Below, one piece after another: positions 23,647 to 36,100 of a stretch of DNA of 64,000 bases. Both the position numbers and the translations under genes were made by a program. Source of the stretch: Apostichopus japonicus (Eukaryota > Echinodermata > Holothuroidea > Aspidochirotida > Stichopodidae); NCBI RefSeq assembly GCF_037975245.1, contig NC_092577.1:29072398-29136397 (forward strand), given 5' to 3'. The notes beneath the pieces were generated by a model. It saw only the letters and a program-made list of their open reading frames with translations. It was not told the DNA's origin and made no database searches. The number at the start of each line of letters is the position of its first letter. The stretch's first letter is position 1.

Positions 23647-24085
23647 GTTTTTACGCCAATAAACCATGTTTATCGCCGATAAACCATGTTTATCGCTGAA
23701 AAAACATGGATTATCGCAGATAAACATTGATTTTCACAGAAAACCATGTTTAACGCTTGAAAACACAGTTTAGGCCGATAAACCTTGTTTTTCGACTGAA
23801 AAACCATGTTCATCGCCGAAAAACCATGTTTATCAGCGATAATCCATGGTTTCAAGCGATAAACATGGATTCTCGCAGATAAACCGTGTTTATCAACCAA
23901 AAATCCATGTTTATTGGTCGATAAACATGGTTTTTCGATCGAAAAACATGCATTATCGGTCGATAAACATGGTTTTTCGACCAAAAATCCATGTTTATCG
24001 GTCGATAAACATGGTTTTTCGATCGAAAAACATGCATTATCGGTCGATAAACATGGTTTTTCGACCGATAATCCATGTTTTTCGA
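23647..24085. repeat. Right arm array of about 21-bp near-palindromic units
   Basis: About 20 units of the same motif family as 21495-21845. Near 23930-24060 it has a higher-order repeat of about 84 bp (gtttttcgatcgaaaaacat ... twice). Reading frames on both strands are artefacts of the 21-bp period. Confidence 0.85.
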
Positions 24086-24379
24086 TTTATTTAGCAATTG
24101 GCTTGCCATATACGTATATACATTCCCATCTGCAGTTTGTGTACCATGTAATGTGAAACTAGTGAGACTCCCAAACAGATCAAAAGCAAAGCTCCCGAAA
24201 AACATTCAATATGTATATATGTATAGTTCGAGTCACTCCAAGATTAATGGTTGTCGTCCAATTACAATTGTTGTTGACATTTGACAATTCATTATCATGG
24301 ACGTTAAATATGAATCTAAGAGACTGACTTCGGTCAGCTTGCGGCTTCGATAAGCCAATTAGGATCTAAAATACATTAC

Positions 24380-24383
<4 letters not shown>

Positions 24384-24443
<60 letters not shown>

Positions 24444-24456
24444 ATTATTATTATTT
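24384..24456. repeat. (TA)n then (TTA)n microsatellite
   Basis: A run of about 57 bases of TA followed by TTA units, between the foldback element and the LINE. Confidence 0.95.
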
Positions 24457-24497
24457 ATATAAAACGGGGCTCCCGAAACGGCTCCCGAGTTGGCCCC

Positions 24498-27400
24498 AAA
24501 AAACGGGGGCCCTCAAGTACAGAGGTTTTGCCGGGATATAAAACCGACCACTCTTTTGTTACAACTCAGTTCAGTTTGAATGATTTACCAAGAGGGAAAA
24601 GTTATGGGAAATTTAATAATTCACTTTTGAAGGATATTGCTTATATCAACATGGTTAAAGGTACAATAAATGAGGTTAATTAAACAATATGCTGCTACCC
24701 CCTATAATCCAGAGCGAATCTCTGATATCCATCCTCGTGATTTGAATTTCCTTATCAGTGATAACTTATTTTCGACGTTCTCTTATTAGAGATACGGGGG
24801 AAATCAATTTCATACTCTTCATTTAAGAAAAAGGAAGGTAGTCGCAGGGAATCTGACCTTTTGACCGAATTGAAAATCTTGAGCGCCAGCATAACATTTT
24901 TTATCTTAATCATCTTGAGAATCTCAAAGACAAAAATAAAGAGCTTGAATCTTTGCGTAAAAGAAAGATGGAGGGGGCCATGTTGCCGTCCTTGGTCAAA
25001 TGGTTAGAAACTGGTGAAAACCCCTCCTCGTATTTCTTCAGTCTAGAGAAAAGAAATAGTGCAAATAAAACGATTCAAACAATTACTGGATCGGATGGAA
25101 GTCGTAAATTTACCAACAAGGCCATTTTAGATGAAACTTATGGTTTTTACAAAAGTTGTATGATACAAGAAATGCCCATGATGTTATGTTACAAGACTTT
25201 GTAAATCCTGACAATTTTACTTGTTTACATGATGAACAAAGTGAGGGTCTTGATGGCCCAATAAAGCATGATGAACTTCTAAGTGCCCTCAAAAAGATGA
25301 GTAATAATAAGAGTCCTGGTTTAGATGGTTATACTGTTGAATTCTATAAAGTGTTTTTTAACGATCTCTCGTGGTTTTTATTAAGGTCACTAAATGAATC
25401 CTATGATACTGGTTGTCTTTCAATCACATAAAGACGTTGTTTAATTACATTGCTTCCAAAAGAGCAAAAGCCATCTATTAAAAAACTGGCGTCCAATCTC
25501 TCTTCTTAATGTATCCTACAAGCTTCCATCATCATGTATTGCCAACAGGTTAAAGCATGGTTTACCTCATTTGATTAGTTCGGATCAGTCAGGGTTTATG
25601 GCAGGTAGATTCCTTGGGGAGAATATAAGACAGGTTTACGATATTATGGGTTACACTGAGTTAAATAATATTCCAGGTCTCTTACTCTTAATCGATTTTG
25701 GAAAAGCATTCGACTCAGTTTCACATGAATTTATTTTCAAAACGCTAGATTTGTTTAATTTTGGGGAAGGCTTTAAAAGATGGATCTCAGTTTTTTACAA
25801 CAATGCAAAATCGTCAGTCTTAGTCATTGGCCACATGACCCGATTTTTTTATATTAAATCGGGATGCCGTTAAGGGGATGGTCTTTCACCTTATATTTTT
25901 CTTCTGTGTTCTCAGATTTTAAACATTGCCATTAATAATTGTGTGGATATTAAGGGTATCATCATAGGTGCTATTGAACATAAAGTTTTACAATATGCCG
26001 ATGACACAACTATTATTTTAGATGGCACTGAAAATGCTCTTTCAAGCTTCTGGAAAACTTTCATAATATATCTGGTTTGAAAAATAACATGGATAAAACT
26101 AGTGCTGTTTGGATAGGATAAAAAAAAATTAGTAATTATGTTTTATGTAAGAATTATAACTTATCTTGGGTTGGAGATAATATATTCAGTTATCTTGGGG
26201 CAACATTGTGTACACAATTGGATGTTATTGTGAATGTAAATTATGTTACTACTATGCAAGCTATTACAAAAAAAATTCACCACTGGTCAAACAGGTTTCT
26301 GACAGTTTTAGGTAGAATAGTTGTGGTTAAATCTCTTTTGTTGCCAAAACTGAAGATGTATAATTTATATAAAGTCAATACTCCTAATTGTTATTTTGAT
26401 TACTCTTCTGGTACTTAGGGATAGAGTTATTAAAGAAAGTAAAAATACCTTTTGGAAAAGTGTTTTTTTTTTCAGCCTGGAAGGATTTCACCGTTTCGCT
26501 CAACCCCCAAAATATTCATGAGGTTTTAAGTTCCAGTATTTGGCACAATGAACAAATTAAGGTTGGTAATATATGCATTTTGTATAAAGATTGGCAAAGA
26601 CATGGTATATTATATGTCAACGATCTGATAAATTCTAAGTGTGAGTTCTTATCTGCTGATGAGATTTAAACAAAATATGATGTTAGAACAAATTTTCTTC
26701 ACTTGCATGGTATTAAAAAGGCAATAGAGAAATCCTTTTCTGGTCTATTAGGTCAGAGAAATAATTCTCTTGCACTCCCATTTCAAGGCTTCAAATAAAA
26801 ATTGTTCTTGTATGGATCCAAAAGGGTGTAAAAGGTTTTATAATATTTCATTAACAAATAATACGGTCCAATATAAATGTATTCACTTCTTTCTGAAGTA
26901 GATTGGTATAAGGTGTGCTCATACAACTGGAAATGTACTTCTGAGGTGAAGCTCCGTTGGTTCCAATTTCGTCTTCTTAACAGAATTTTAGGGACAAATA
27001 CTCTCATGGTTAAAATTGGCAAAACTAATGATCCATTGTTCACTTTTTTGTGGTGTGGCAGATGAGAGTTTAATTCATTTATTTTGAGATTGCGGCTTCA
27101 CCCAGAAAGTATGGAGGCATTTTCAAAACTGGGTTCAAATCAAACTGAATATCAATATTGCAGTTAGTAAAGAGCTTGTTCTGTTTGGAAATTATTTGTA
27201 CAAAGACTATGTGTTTAATAGCATCATTCTGGTTCTGAAATTTTGTGTTTACAAAACTAAGGTTAAAAATGAGAAACCTTCCTTAAGCTATGGTAAATTT
27301 GATTTAAAGAATTTTTATCTAAAAGAAAAGTTTATGTATCAAACTAATTGCAAGCAAAGTGCTTTTGATATCAGATGGCATAACTGGAAATCTTTATTTG

Positions 27401-27517
27401 AAGTTTAATGATTTATTGCTTGTTGTTGATAATATTGACTAATGGTCATAAAGTATACGTTATTATAAATTGTACATTGTTTGGACTCTTCATGGAATGC
27501 TAAAAATAAACGGGGGC
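24498..27517 (+). mobile_element. L1/Tx1-type non-LTR retrotransposon, inactive
   Basis: Plus-strand RT motifs appear in order in three frames: NNKSPGLDGYTVEFYKVFF (25312-25365), SDQSGFMAGRFLGENIRQVY (25580-25640), LLLIDFGKAFDSVSHEF (25685-25735) and QYADDTTIILDG (25991-26025, the catalytic YADD). A late HxxxDCGFTQKVW zinc-knuckle-like region lies near 27080-27110. Frameshifts and stops throughout make it dead. A 14-bp direct repeat, cccgagttggcccc, stands at 24484-24497 and 27518-27531 and may be the target duplication. The endonuclease half is missing, so it is 5-prime truncated. Confidence 0.8.
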
Positions 27518-27531
27518 CCCGAGTTGGCCCC

Positions 27532-27896
27532 GTTTGAAGTCCTGAGAGGTGAAGTAGCACGATACTACTGTTAAGTATATCTGAAAGCTATGTAGGCTAC
27601 ACTATTTACAAGATACCTGTTGACATTTGAGAATGAGAGTCAAACTTAAGTATTTATATATGTCCCGCTCCAGTCCATTTCTTTATCTCAAATTTTCATT
27701 TACAAAATCAAAACCTTTAAAAAGAGTTATACAATGTGTTATATGGTGGGCCCCGCTCTTGAAATGTAATCAACTACGAGGAGGGGCCAACATTTTATAT
27801 TTGCAGTTGTCCAAATTTATAGACAATTTCAAGAGTTGAAATGGGGATGAGTGTGAAAGGAAGAATAATTCCTCAAAGGTAACTTTCTGTCTTCTA
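27532..27896. other. Unique stretch before segmental copy 2
   Basis: AT-rich sequence with no supportable gene. Copy 2 of the segmental duplication starts at 27897. Confidence 0.5.
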
Positions 27897-28744
27897 ACCG
27901 CTGGAGTTCAATCGGTCCATTGGTAAGACGGACTTTCGCAGAGTTTCTCATGCGAAACTGCCTGTCTTCCCGTCGGTGTATATATATAAATATATCAAAG
28001 ATGTGGTGCAGTGATTTTAGGTATTCCTATGACTACTTTTTTTAAGAGGCATTCTGTTGGTAGACGTAATACTTATCTCAAGGAGAACAGCATTCCACAA
28101 TTTTAGTTGGGAACCATATCTCTGTGCCTTGTCCCTAAGTCGATAACATTCTTGATCGCCGGATGTCACCTGTTCAGTTGACTGGATTAACACTCAATTC
28201 ATCCATACCAGGATGTCACATTAGAATCAGAAACTCTAAACTAAAAGCCTGAAACTCTTAATTGTCTGTCATTTGAACTTCAAAACAATTCTTATGCTCC
28301 TCTCTTGTGCATCTTATTATAGTCAGCACTAAGAAATGCCTAATATAGGAATTAGGCAAATCCCCTTTATTTCATTCCGCTCAAGAAAGCTAAGAATCTG
28401 GGGATAGTTAAAATATTCTAGCTAGATAGTCAGTCACACGTTAACATCTCAGGTGACCACTTCGTTAGGAGGGGGCGGAAAGAATTCAGGCAAAGACGCC
28501 CGAAATAGTTAGTTACACACGGCACAGGAAAATGGTATTTTATAGCCAGATTTTATTAAGTTATTGGCAGAGTGTGTTCTAAATTATAACCTGTGGAACT
28601 TTCAGTATTAATAGCCTGGAAGGGGCAGCTTTTTTTTTCTTTGGTGACACAGGAGTTGATCACAGTAGCCGGTTCATGATGCCTTCACGGTAGGTGTTCG
28701 TAAAATGCTTTAAATTCGTATTGCAATCTTCTTGAATTGTGATT

Positions 28745-29045
28745 GTTTTGAATAATAATATTAATAATAAATTACATTTCATATAGCGCTTAATACAGCG
28801 TTTCAAAGCGCTTTACAAGCGCTTTGAAAGCAAGACACCAAGATCACGTGTATTTTCGGACAGAGTTATGACATTTGTACCAACAGTGAGGTAAGGTAGG
28901 TTAATCGAATCTCTTAACTGGGAGGTGACGTGGATGAATTTGGTCTTTGAATCGTTAAGGAGTAAACTGTTGCAAGTGGACTATTGCTTGATGTCAGCGA
29001 TACAATTGTAGAAACTAGTTTGACATGTATCATAAGCTTTCAATA
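28745..29045 (-). mobile_element. Remnant of the CR1/L2-like LINE, middle deleted
   Basis: AAT-rich 3-prime tail with GCGCTTTACAA (28745-28815), joined near 28822 directly to the part that corresponds to 5824-6063 of copy 1. About 3.5 kb of the copy-1 arrangement is missing, including the whole nested hAT if it was ever here. Confidence 0.75.
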
Positions 29046-29879
29046 TTCTATGTATTAAGAATTGCATTAAAATGCAACCTATCCTACATATCGCTGACCA
29101 GAATTTAATTAACGTACCTTAAAATGGTACCTTTTGTAGAGAAGTAATCCAAGTGGCGTCTCCCACACATATGTACGTGAAAAACATGGTTTCCTTGGCC
29201 CGTCTGTTCCTCTGTATATGAACTTTACTAGGGTCGAAAATCCATCACAACTTCCGACTGGCATCAAGCACCGGCCTTTGATGTGCAAAATTTGTTGTTT
29301 CTTTGCTCAATTTATCTAACTTACTGCATACTAAGTCTAATTTAGGCCTATAGGCTAACTTAGGCCTAGGCTACAACGTGACGTTTTTTTCTTTTGCGAG
29401 GAGCGTTCTTTCTTCCTCGTCGTTATCAACATTAGACATATTCTCATCTTCCCTAAGAATAAAATGCGGAAAAAACGCAAGAAGCAGATCTCAATGAACT
29501 GATTGTTTTAAGCTTAGCATGAAAGACAATGACGTAAATGACTACAAACTCTTAAAAACCGGGAAAACTCCCGAAGGTAATATTAAGTAACGATTATACG
29601 TCGAATAAAACAAACAAAATATGGACTGATTGCATTCTAGATTGCTTTATTCAGTTTTATCGCATGCATTTCCGATTTACGAGGGTTACCTCTGCATAGC
29701 TACTATGACAGCCTTATACAATCAGAAGATAAGACTAAGTTAAAGGAAATGTCTCCAGAGTAGTGAATTAACCAGGTGCAATTAATCTTACGTGCATTAT
29801 TTACCAAGAAGAGAGTAATTGGATATCTTAGATATCACGTAACATGTAGATTCAATATGATTTCCACAGTAGAATCCAT

Positions 29880-30169
29880 TTAGAGACATGTGTTTGAGAA
29901 GCATTTGTTCTTCATCGGAATCGTTGGTCCGTTGGTTGGACATCCCAACCAATGCTTTGTAGTCCACAATGGATAGCCAGAGTCAACTCTATCATTAGCA
30001 TCGTTATAACGCCAGTACAGTTCATCCTTGAAGAGGTACGTGCGACCATTGCTCCATTGAAAGGCAGCATCTACAGTACCTTGATTGTAACCCGGCCAAT
30101 ATGTATTAGTATCTAAGTTACCTTGTTCTGTCCTGTCGAGGTCAACAAGGTAACGCCAATACTTTGTTC
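29880..30169 (-). CDS. Gene B exon 7: domain 2, blades 3-4, stop
   Basis: It encodes GTKYWRYLVDLDRTEQGN, VDAAFQWSNGRTYLFKDE, WLGCPTNGPTIPMKNKC and ends SNTCL with TAA at 29880-29882. Layout and tail match the last exon of gene D. Confidence 0.93.
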
Positions 30170-33100
30170 CTGGTATGAAATAGAGAAGATATAGAAGAAG
30201 AAAAAAAAGCAGAGAGTTACTGTAAGTGATAGTTTATCGGTATTCATCATGTTGAAATTAGTGTGTAGTAAAGTATTGTGTTATCAAAACGCCTAATATA
30301 TATCCACAATGAAACAGCGCAAACTTGAGACCGAATCGTTGTGAATTGTTAGGTATCTTTTATAACAACGACGCATTACAAAGTCCAAGGATCGCGGCGT
30401 ATCATCTGAGACATTTTCGAAATATAGTTATAACATAAAAAATATCTGAACAGGTAGTTGTTCCCTAACTTCTCCCTGATCTGATTAACAATGGACATTT
30501 TTAACTAACCCGGAAAAAAGCTGCAGTGCTCATGGCCTAGACGGTGGAATTTTTGTCGGCGTACACCGTCTATCGTTACAACATAATAGTATAGAAAGTC
30601 CATTTTCGATAGAATCTTAAAAGCATGTCTTTGGGCAGAATTGTAGACTTGATATGTCAAAGTCCCAGAAGAACAAGTTTTAGTGGTAGAAGTGCTCACG
30701 TTATTCAACATTTGTTAAATCTCTGTAAGGCTCCTTTAAGGCTTATATTGATGCTGACATCCACTCCAAACTTAGCATGAAGGTCTTAATGTTTATGTTA
30801 CTCCATTGTTTAATAACTTCTAATAACTAAATCAAAATATGTTCCTGTAAGTTATATGAACAACAAGGCACCCTTAGATGGCATTCGAAACTATATTATA
30901 TGCTGACAAATTTGAAATGTATTTTCAACATGTCATTCGAGGAACTGACCATATAGTCTGTGATTTAGACCTGATGGTCCTGTGACATGAAACTCGTCTG
31001 TACGAAGGGACATTTGTCAAATAATTATTAGTGGCATAAATGTACCAACTGAGTTGATAACAGTGTCTTTTAAAAGGTCCATAACATAAAAAATTAACTT
31101 TGTCCCTAAAGTGCTCTGCTCAATTATTTTAAGTATAGGGTCTGAGGAAAGCAAAAGGATTAGGGATGGTAAGATAACTGATCAATGATTGAAATACTGG
31201 AAATTGACGCTAAGAAAACAACTTTTCCTGAACTGTTTATGGTATCCTTTGAGCCATTACAGTGAAAAGGCTAAAGCCGTTGAGAATGTCCGTGCATGCA
31301 GAAATGGAGATAAATACGGTACTGTCTCGTTAAAAGCTGCTTCCGCCCGAAGGGTGCTTCGGCGAATAGGGTCTTGAAACTAACCGGAAAGATTAGACTA
31401 CGATTTTATGAAATATCTAACTTTGAGAGTTGGACGGAAGACGTGGCGTGACGAATCTTAACTGGTATTGGAAGTCTGCAGAGGTGTTAGGTAGACGGAC
31501 GTAAAAGAACTGCTGTACCGGCTGGTGTTGGTGGTAATTGATCGTGACAGGAAATCTCTAGCTTTATTTGGACGGACGTCAAAGGAGCTGATGTGTTTGG
31601 GCGGATTGGTGCTTGTGTTCAATGACTAGAAGACGAGATTTTCACGATGACTTACCTTGCTTCTAATTGCATATATTCGGAAAGTCCAAGTAAAGGTTCT
31701 CCTATTGTACTTGCCATAAATCGTGCTCAACTGTCTTATTTGTTAATGCTTTGGGAATTATTGTTACAAGCAACCACTGCCGATAACAATACCTATACGA
31801 CTGGCTTCATCTAAATCCAAGATAAACGCCTGCGGTAAACTTTAGAAATAGAGTGGAGGGGGGAACACGCATGATGCGACAAACCTTTGAAGAAATAGCC
31901 CTTGCCGTTCCTTCCCCATACAAGAGCGGCATCGATGTCGTTCGGTAGTCCAGACCAGCCCCTTGAAATCTGCATCGGGTACCCGCTGTCCAGAGAGGTC
32001 CCACTTGTACGCCAGTATTGGTCTCCCTACAAAAATAGAAATGAGAGTTGTAAAGCTTAATTGTAAAGGTATTAATCTGATTTGTAAGTATGTATGTTGA
32101 ATTTATACTAATTTAAGTCAAACGGGTTACTGGAATGAGATAGTCATTGTATTTTCTTCACATGCCATTCGTTGGATTTACAATTCAAAGGAAGTACATT
32201 CTTTTTTCGTTCAGTCATTACTATCTCGAGGTTCATACACTAGTAAACTGGCTAGGGCTTAGGTTATTTTAGATAATTTGCAACTATCGGGCAGTTCGGG
32301 ATCGAGAGAGAGTTTTCGAGGGACCAGTTGGAATATAGTATCCCACTTGGTGTAAAATTCGGACACCATTTTGTAGTGGTATGTTTAAATTACTGCACTG
32401 AATGACACGGTTGCATTTTCTTTACTTTAAATGAACCATTCTATGATATTCAAATTGAAGGGTTTTGAAATACTACTTTGGTATATCTTGTTTTTCACAA
32501 TTTTGAGTTCATGATGCCTTGATGTTAGTTAACGTCCATGTATAAAACCACGCAATCAGCCAACTGGAACAATTTTCACACACTAAAATGCTTTAGTTTC
32601 CTAGAATGGTTTGAGTTTTAAAAGGCACTTCACTGGAGGCACTGATACTCCAACGTATTCCCAGACAATAAGGAGTGTTCAGTTAGATGTCTCAGTGAGG
32701 TCAGATGCTATGAGGATGGAAGTAATTGACTGTTGAAATCTGAGCCATTGTAATCATTATTTGAATTTTTAGCACAGTTAGTAGTGTCAATTGTTGGTAG
32801 AATTCCACAAAAGTGTTATTAATGTAGAACAAAGGACACACACACAAGTACACTAGTACGAGATACAGTGACTAGTACGAGTACAGTGCAATATTCCTGT
32901 GTATTGTTTACGTTGAGGGCTTTCACGATATAAGTGAACCCGCCATGCACATATTAAATATCCCACCGAGATGACGGTGTGCCATTTCCATACACGTTCG
33001 AACATTTAATCCGAAAAATATGTCAGATATCTTTAATTGTGGTTTATATCAGACATCTGAAATTAAATTTGAGATAATAATTTGGAATTTGAGATATCTG

Positions 33101-36100
33101 AAAGTGAGCATTTCAGATATCTGAACTCGAATTGCAGATAACTAAATGTAATTAAGATGTCTGCAATTAGTTTTGAGATGTCTTAACAATCGAGATAACT
33201 GAACTTATAAATTTCAGATAACAAAAAAGCATGTGACATATCTAAATTTCCGGCGTAAATATTAAAACCACTTCAATTCGCCCAATCACACGAATGTCAA
33301 CTGTCCATTGGAGACGTTTGTCGTCCCAACCGTTTATTCATTAACAAAGTGCACATAACAGTAACCAGATGTATACATCAAGATATGAACTTCACAGACT
33401 TTTATCTGCCAAAATGAAAGAGTTTACGATATTAATGCTACTTTTGATCCATAACATGAATTGCAGACATTCAGAACAGAGGGTGGAAACAATCTCGAAG
33501 TATTTTTTTGTTTGTTTCGTATTTACAAATTTTTCAGCAAAACTTTCAGTAAAGTATATATCAGGCTAGTAAAAAAGGAAGTGTCCAGCAAAATGTAGTG
33601 GTCAAATGAGAAGATATGGAATGAATGATGGGAAGGAAAAAAAACAAGTATTGCATATTTTTGTTGATTTTCCTATGCTGATTACTAATGGTTCTTATTG
33701 TGTTGATATTAATTAATGCTGCAGGTATCAGTTTCACAATGGGGTTGGATATAATACTTTAATAATGCAATTGATATCATAAACTGGTACTGTGATTCAT
33801 TTAGCTGTAGTTTTTAACTTAATTATGTAGGATATAATTTCAATTGTTGTGCATTCTCTGACTAGAGATATTCATACCAAAAGCTCAAGAACACTACTTA
33901 GTACTATGGTTGATATTATCAACATTTATCGACTGTGTTTGTGTTTATCTGACTATAAGTATAGACGTTAAAAAAACAAGAACGAGCAAATCAAATGTAA
34001 CAGATGTCGCTATCTTCTCTATCATTTCTTGAAAACCTACCTTGAAGAAGTAAGTCTTCCCATTAGGCCAATAAACTGCGGCGTCCAATTTTGTTGGAAG
34101 CCCGGGAAAGACATCACAAATGGGTTTTGGATATCCATCGACAATATCTGTACCAATATTGTTCAGCTGAACAACTAAGTTGTCTTTAAATGCGTACGTA
34201 TTGCCGTTGGAGGTTCTTGCTATGGCATCAAAATTTCCAGAAACACAACCTGTAATGAAAAGGGTGTGCGTAGAGTAAAAGTGGCTTGCGCTCAATGGAA
34301 TGGCGTTTCCAGTCCTGGTCAAGTTATTGCCTCTACACTCCATGTGTTTAAAGGCGAGGTAACTTGTAAATAAAGTTGTGTGCCAGTCTGTGGACCCATA
34401 GTTGTAGCGCACAGTATAGTACTCCGGGAGCGACTGTTTGAAGTTAACAAGTTACAAATTACTAGGGGTGATTGTTGTGAAGTCGTGTCAGAAGGCTTTG
34501 TACTTGTGACCATACTGTAAACCTTCAACTTTAACTTTGTAATTGATACATTAATGATAGAAACATTAACCAGGGCTATGTTCGAGGTGTTTCATGGTTT
34601 TCCCATTTGAAATTTCCCTTCCAAAGTGTAAACATTCCAACATGAGCTAGGTCTGTAAATAAGATAGCGACCCGACTTGAAATATAAGTTGTAAGCTTTT
34701 TGACTTCTCTCAAATGTATGTATGGCTACTTGAGTCATCAAAATAACTGCCTTTTAGGACGACTATTATTATATCGTGCATCAATGGGACAATTCGGAGG
34801 ACGACTTGCCTTAAGAAGAGGTCTCGGGTTGATGTTTAAGTCAATACGTGAAGCAAAATGCAAACTCTTTTGTTCTGAAAGCTGCACACCTTTTCATCAA
34901 CTTTTGGGCATGTATACCATTGTTGGAGTATTGGAGATTTCATCCGTCATACTGTATTGCTGTTTTACAGGTTCGCAGACCGCGTTCTAAGGATTTTAGA
35001 TAAAATCCTGGATAGCGGTCTTCCACATGAGTATCACATTGCATATCTATTAAAAATACTGGGCAAGGTGATGCCGCAATTAAATCTTCCGCGATGTAGC
35101 AATGCAGTGAAGAAATATACTGCAGTACTGTGCGGAGATATTACTCGACTAAACCAAATTGGAAGGCAAGATTCCAATGGAATTGTGACGCTTGTCCCAG
35201 TAGAGGTTGCATTGGATTGAAAGTTAGTGGCATTGACTTGACACCCTAAAATGAACTGACTTACTGAAATAATATTGACTCCTGACACTGGAGCCATCAA
35301 ATATAACATATGGCCTATTGGTAAAATTAGTGTTACGGTCACTTCAAAATGACGAGCCTTCGGTGTTTATACAGCAATTTCAACAGAAATCATGGCTTTG
35401 GTATGAAACAGCTAAGCCTGACAATGAACATGATATGGAGTTTGATATCATGTTCATGGTACGATATGGACCAAGCCATTAAGGTAATCGTCCAAAAAAA
35501 GGTAAAGAGAACACGTATAGTTGTTGTGACAAGAATGTTATTTTCTGAAGTACTTAACTCTATGTTACCTTAGCAAGACCAAAGCTGGTTTGTCATGCGG
35601 AATCAAAGTAGTTTTTACTTGATTTACCTGATGCACCCGATGAAGCTGTGCATGAGTCCGGTACACATACGTCATCCAGTGGCATTGTTGGTCCATTGGT
35701 TGGACATCCCAACCAATGCTTTGTAGTCCACAATGGATAGCCAGAGTCAACTCTATCATTAGCATCGTCATAACGCCAGTACAGTTCATCCTTGAAGAGG
35801 TACGTGCGACCATTGCTCCATTGAAAGGCAGCATCTACAGTGCCTTGATTGTAACCCGGCCAATATGTATTAGTATCTAAGTTACCTTGTTCTGTCCTGT
35901 CGAGGTCAACAAGGTAACGCCAATACTTTGTTCCTGGCATGAAATAGAGAAGATAGAGAAAAAAGGAAGCAGAAAGTTACTGTGAGCGATAGGCTATCGA
36001 TATTTATCATGTTTAAAGTAGTGTGGTTTTCCGCAAACAGTCAACTGCGAGTAGCCATACCATCGAGAAGTGCACTGAATCAAACCCTTAAATGAGTTGT

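Larger units (their letters stand above)
21449..24130. mobile_element. Foldback-like element with repeat-built inverted arms
   Basis: The outer 45-50 bp on the left (gatgaaagcg ... gtatggcaagcc ... aataaatcg) recurs in inverse on the right (24070-24130). Next to both lie arrays of about 21-bp near-palindromic units (21495-21845 and 23647-24085). The interior (about 21850-23640) contains a LINE fragment and G/C-rich sequence with no complete gene. Long inverted arms made of short tandem repeats are the hallmark of foldback elements such as Drosophila FB and sea-urchin TU. Target duplications are not clear, and 13-bp gctcccgaaaaac motifs stand outside both ends. Confidence 0.65.

Noticed and set aside
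21458-24205. Repeat arrays considered as a CRISPR array
   Set aside because: Units are contiguous near-palindromes without unique spacers, orientation flips inside the arrays, and the DNA is clearly eukaryotic.
34700-35220. Two overlapping plus-strand frames in gene B intron 4
   Set aside because: No signal peptide, domain, Cys pattern or matching exon elsewhere in the window.
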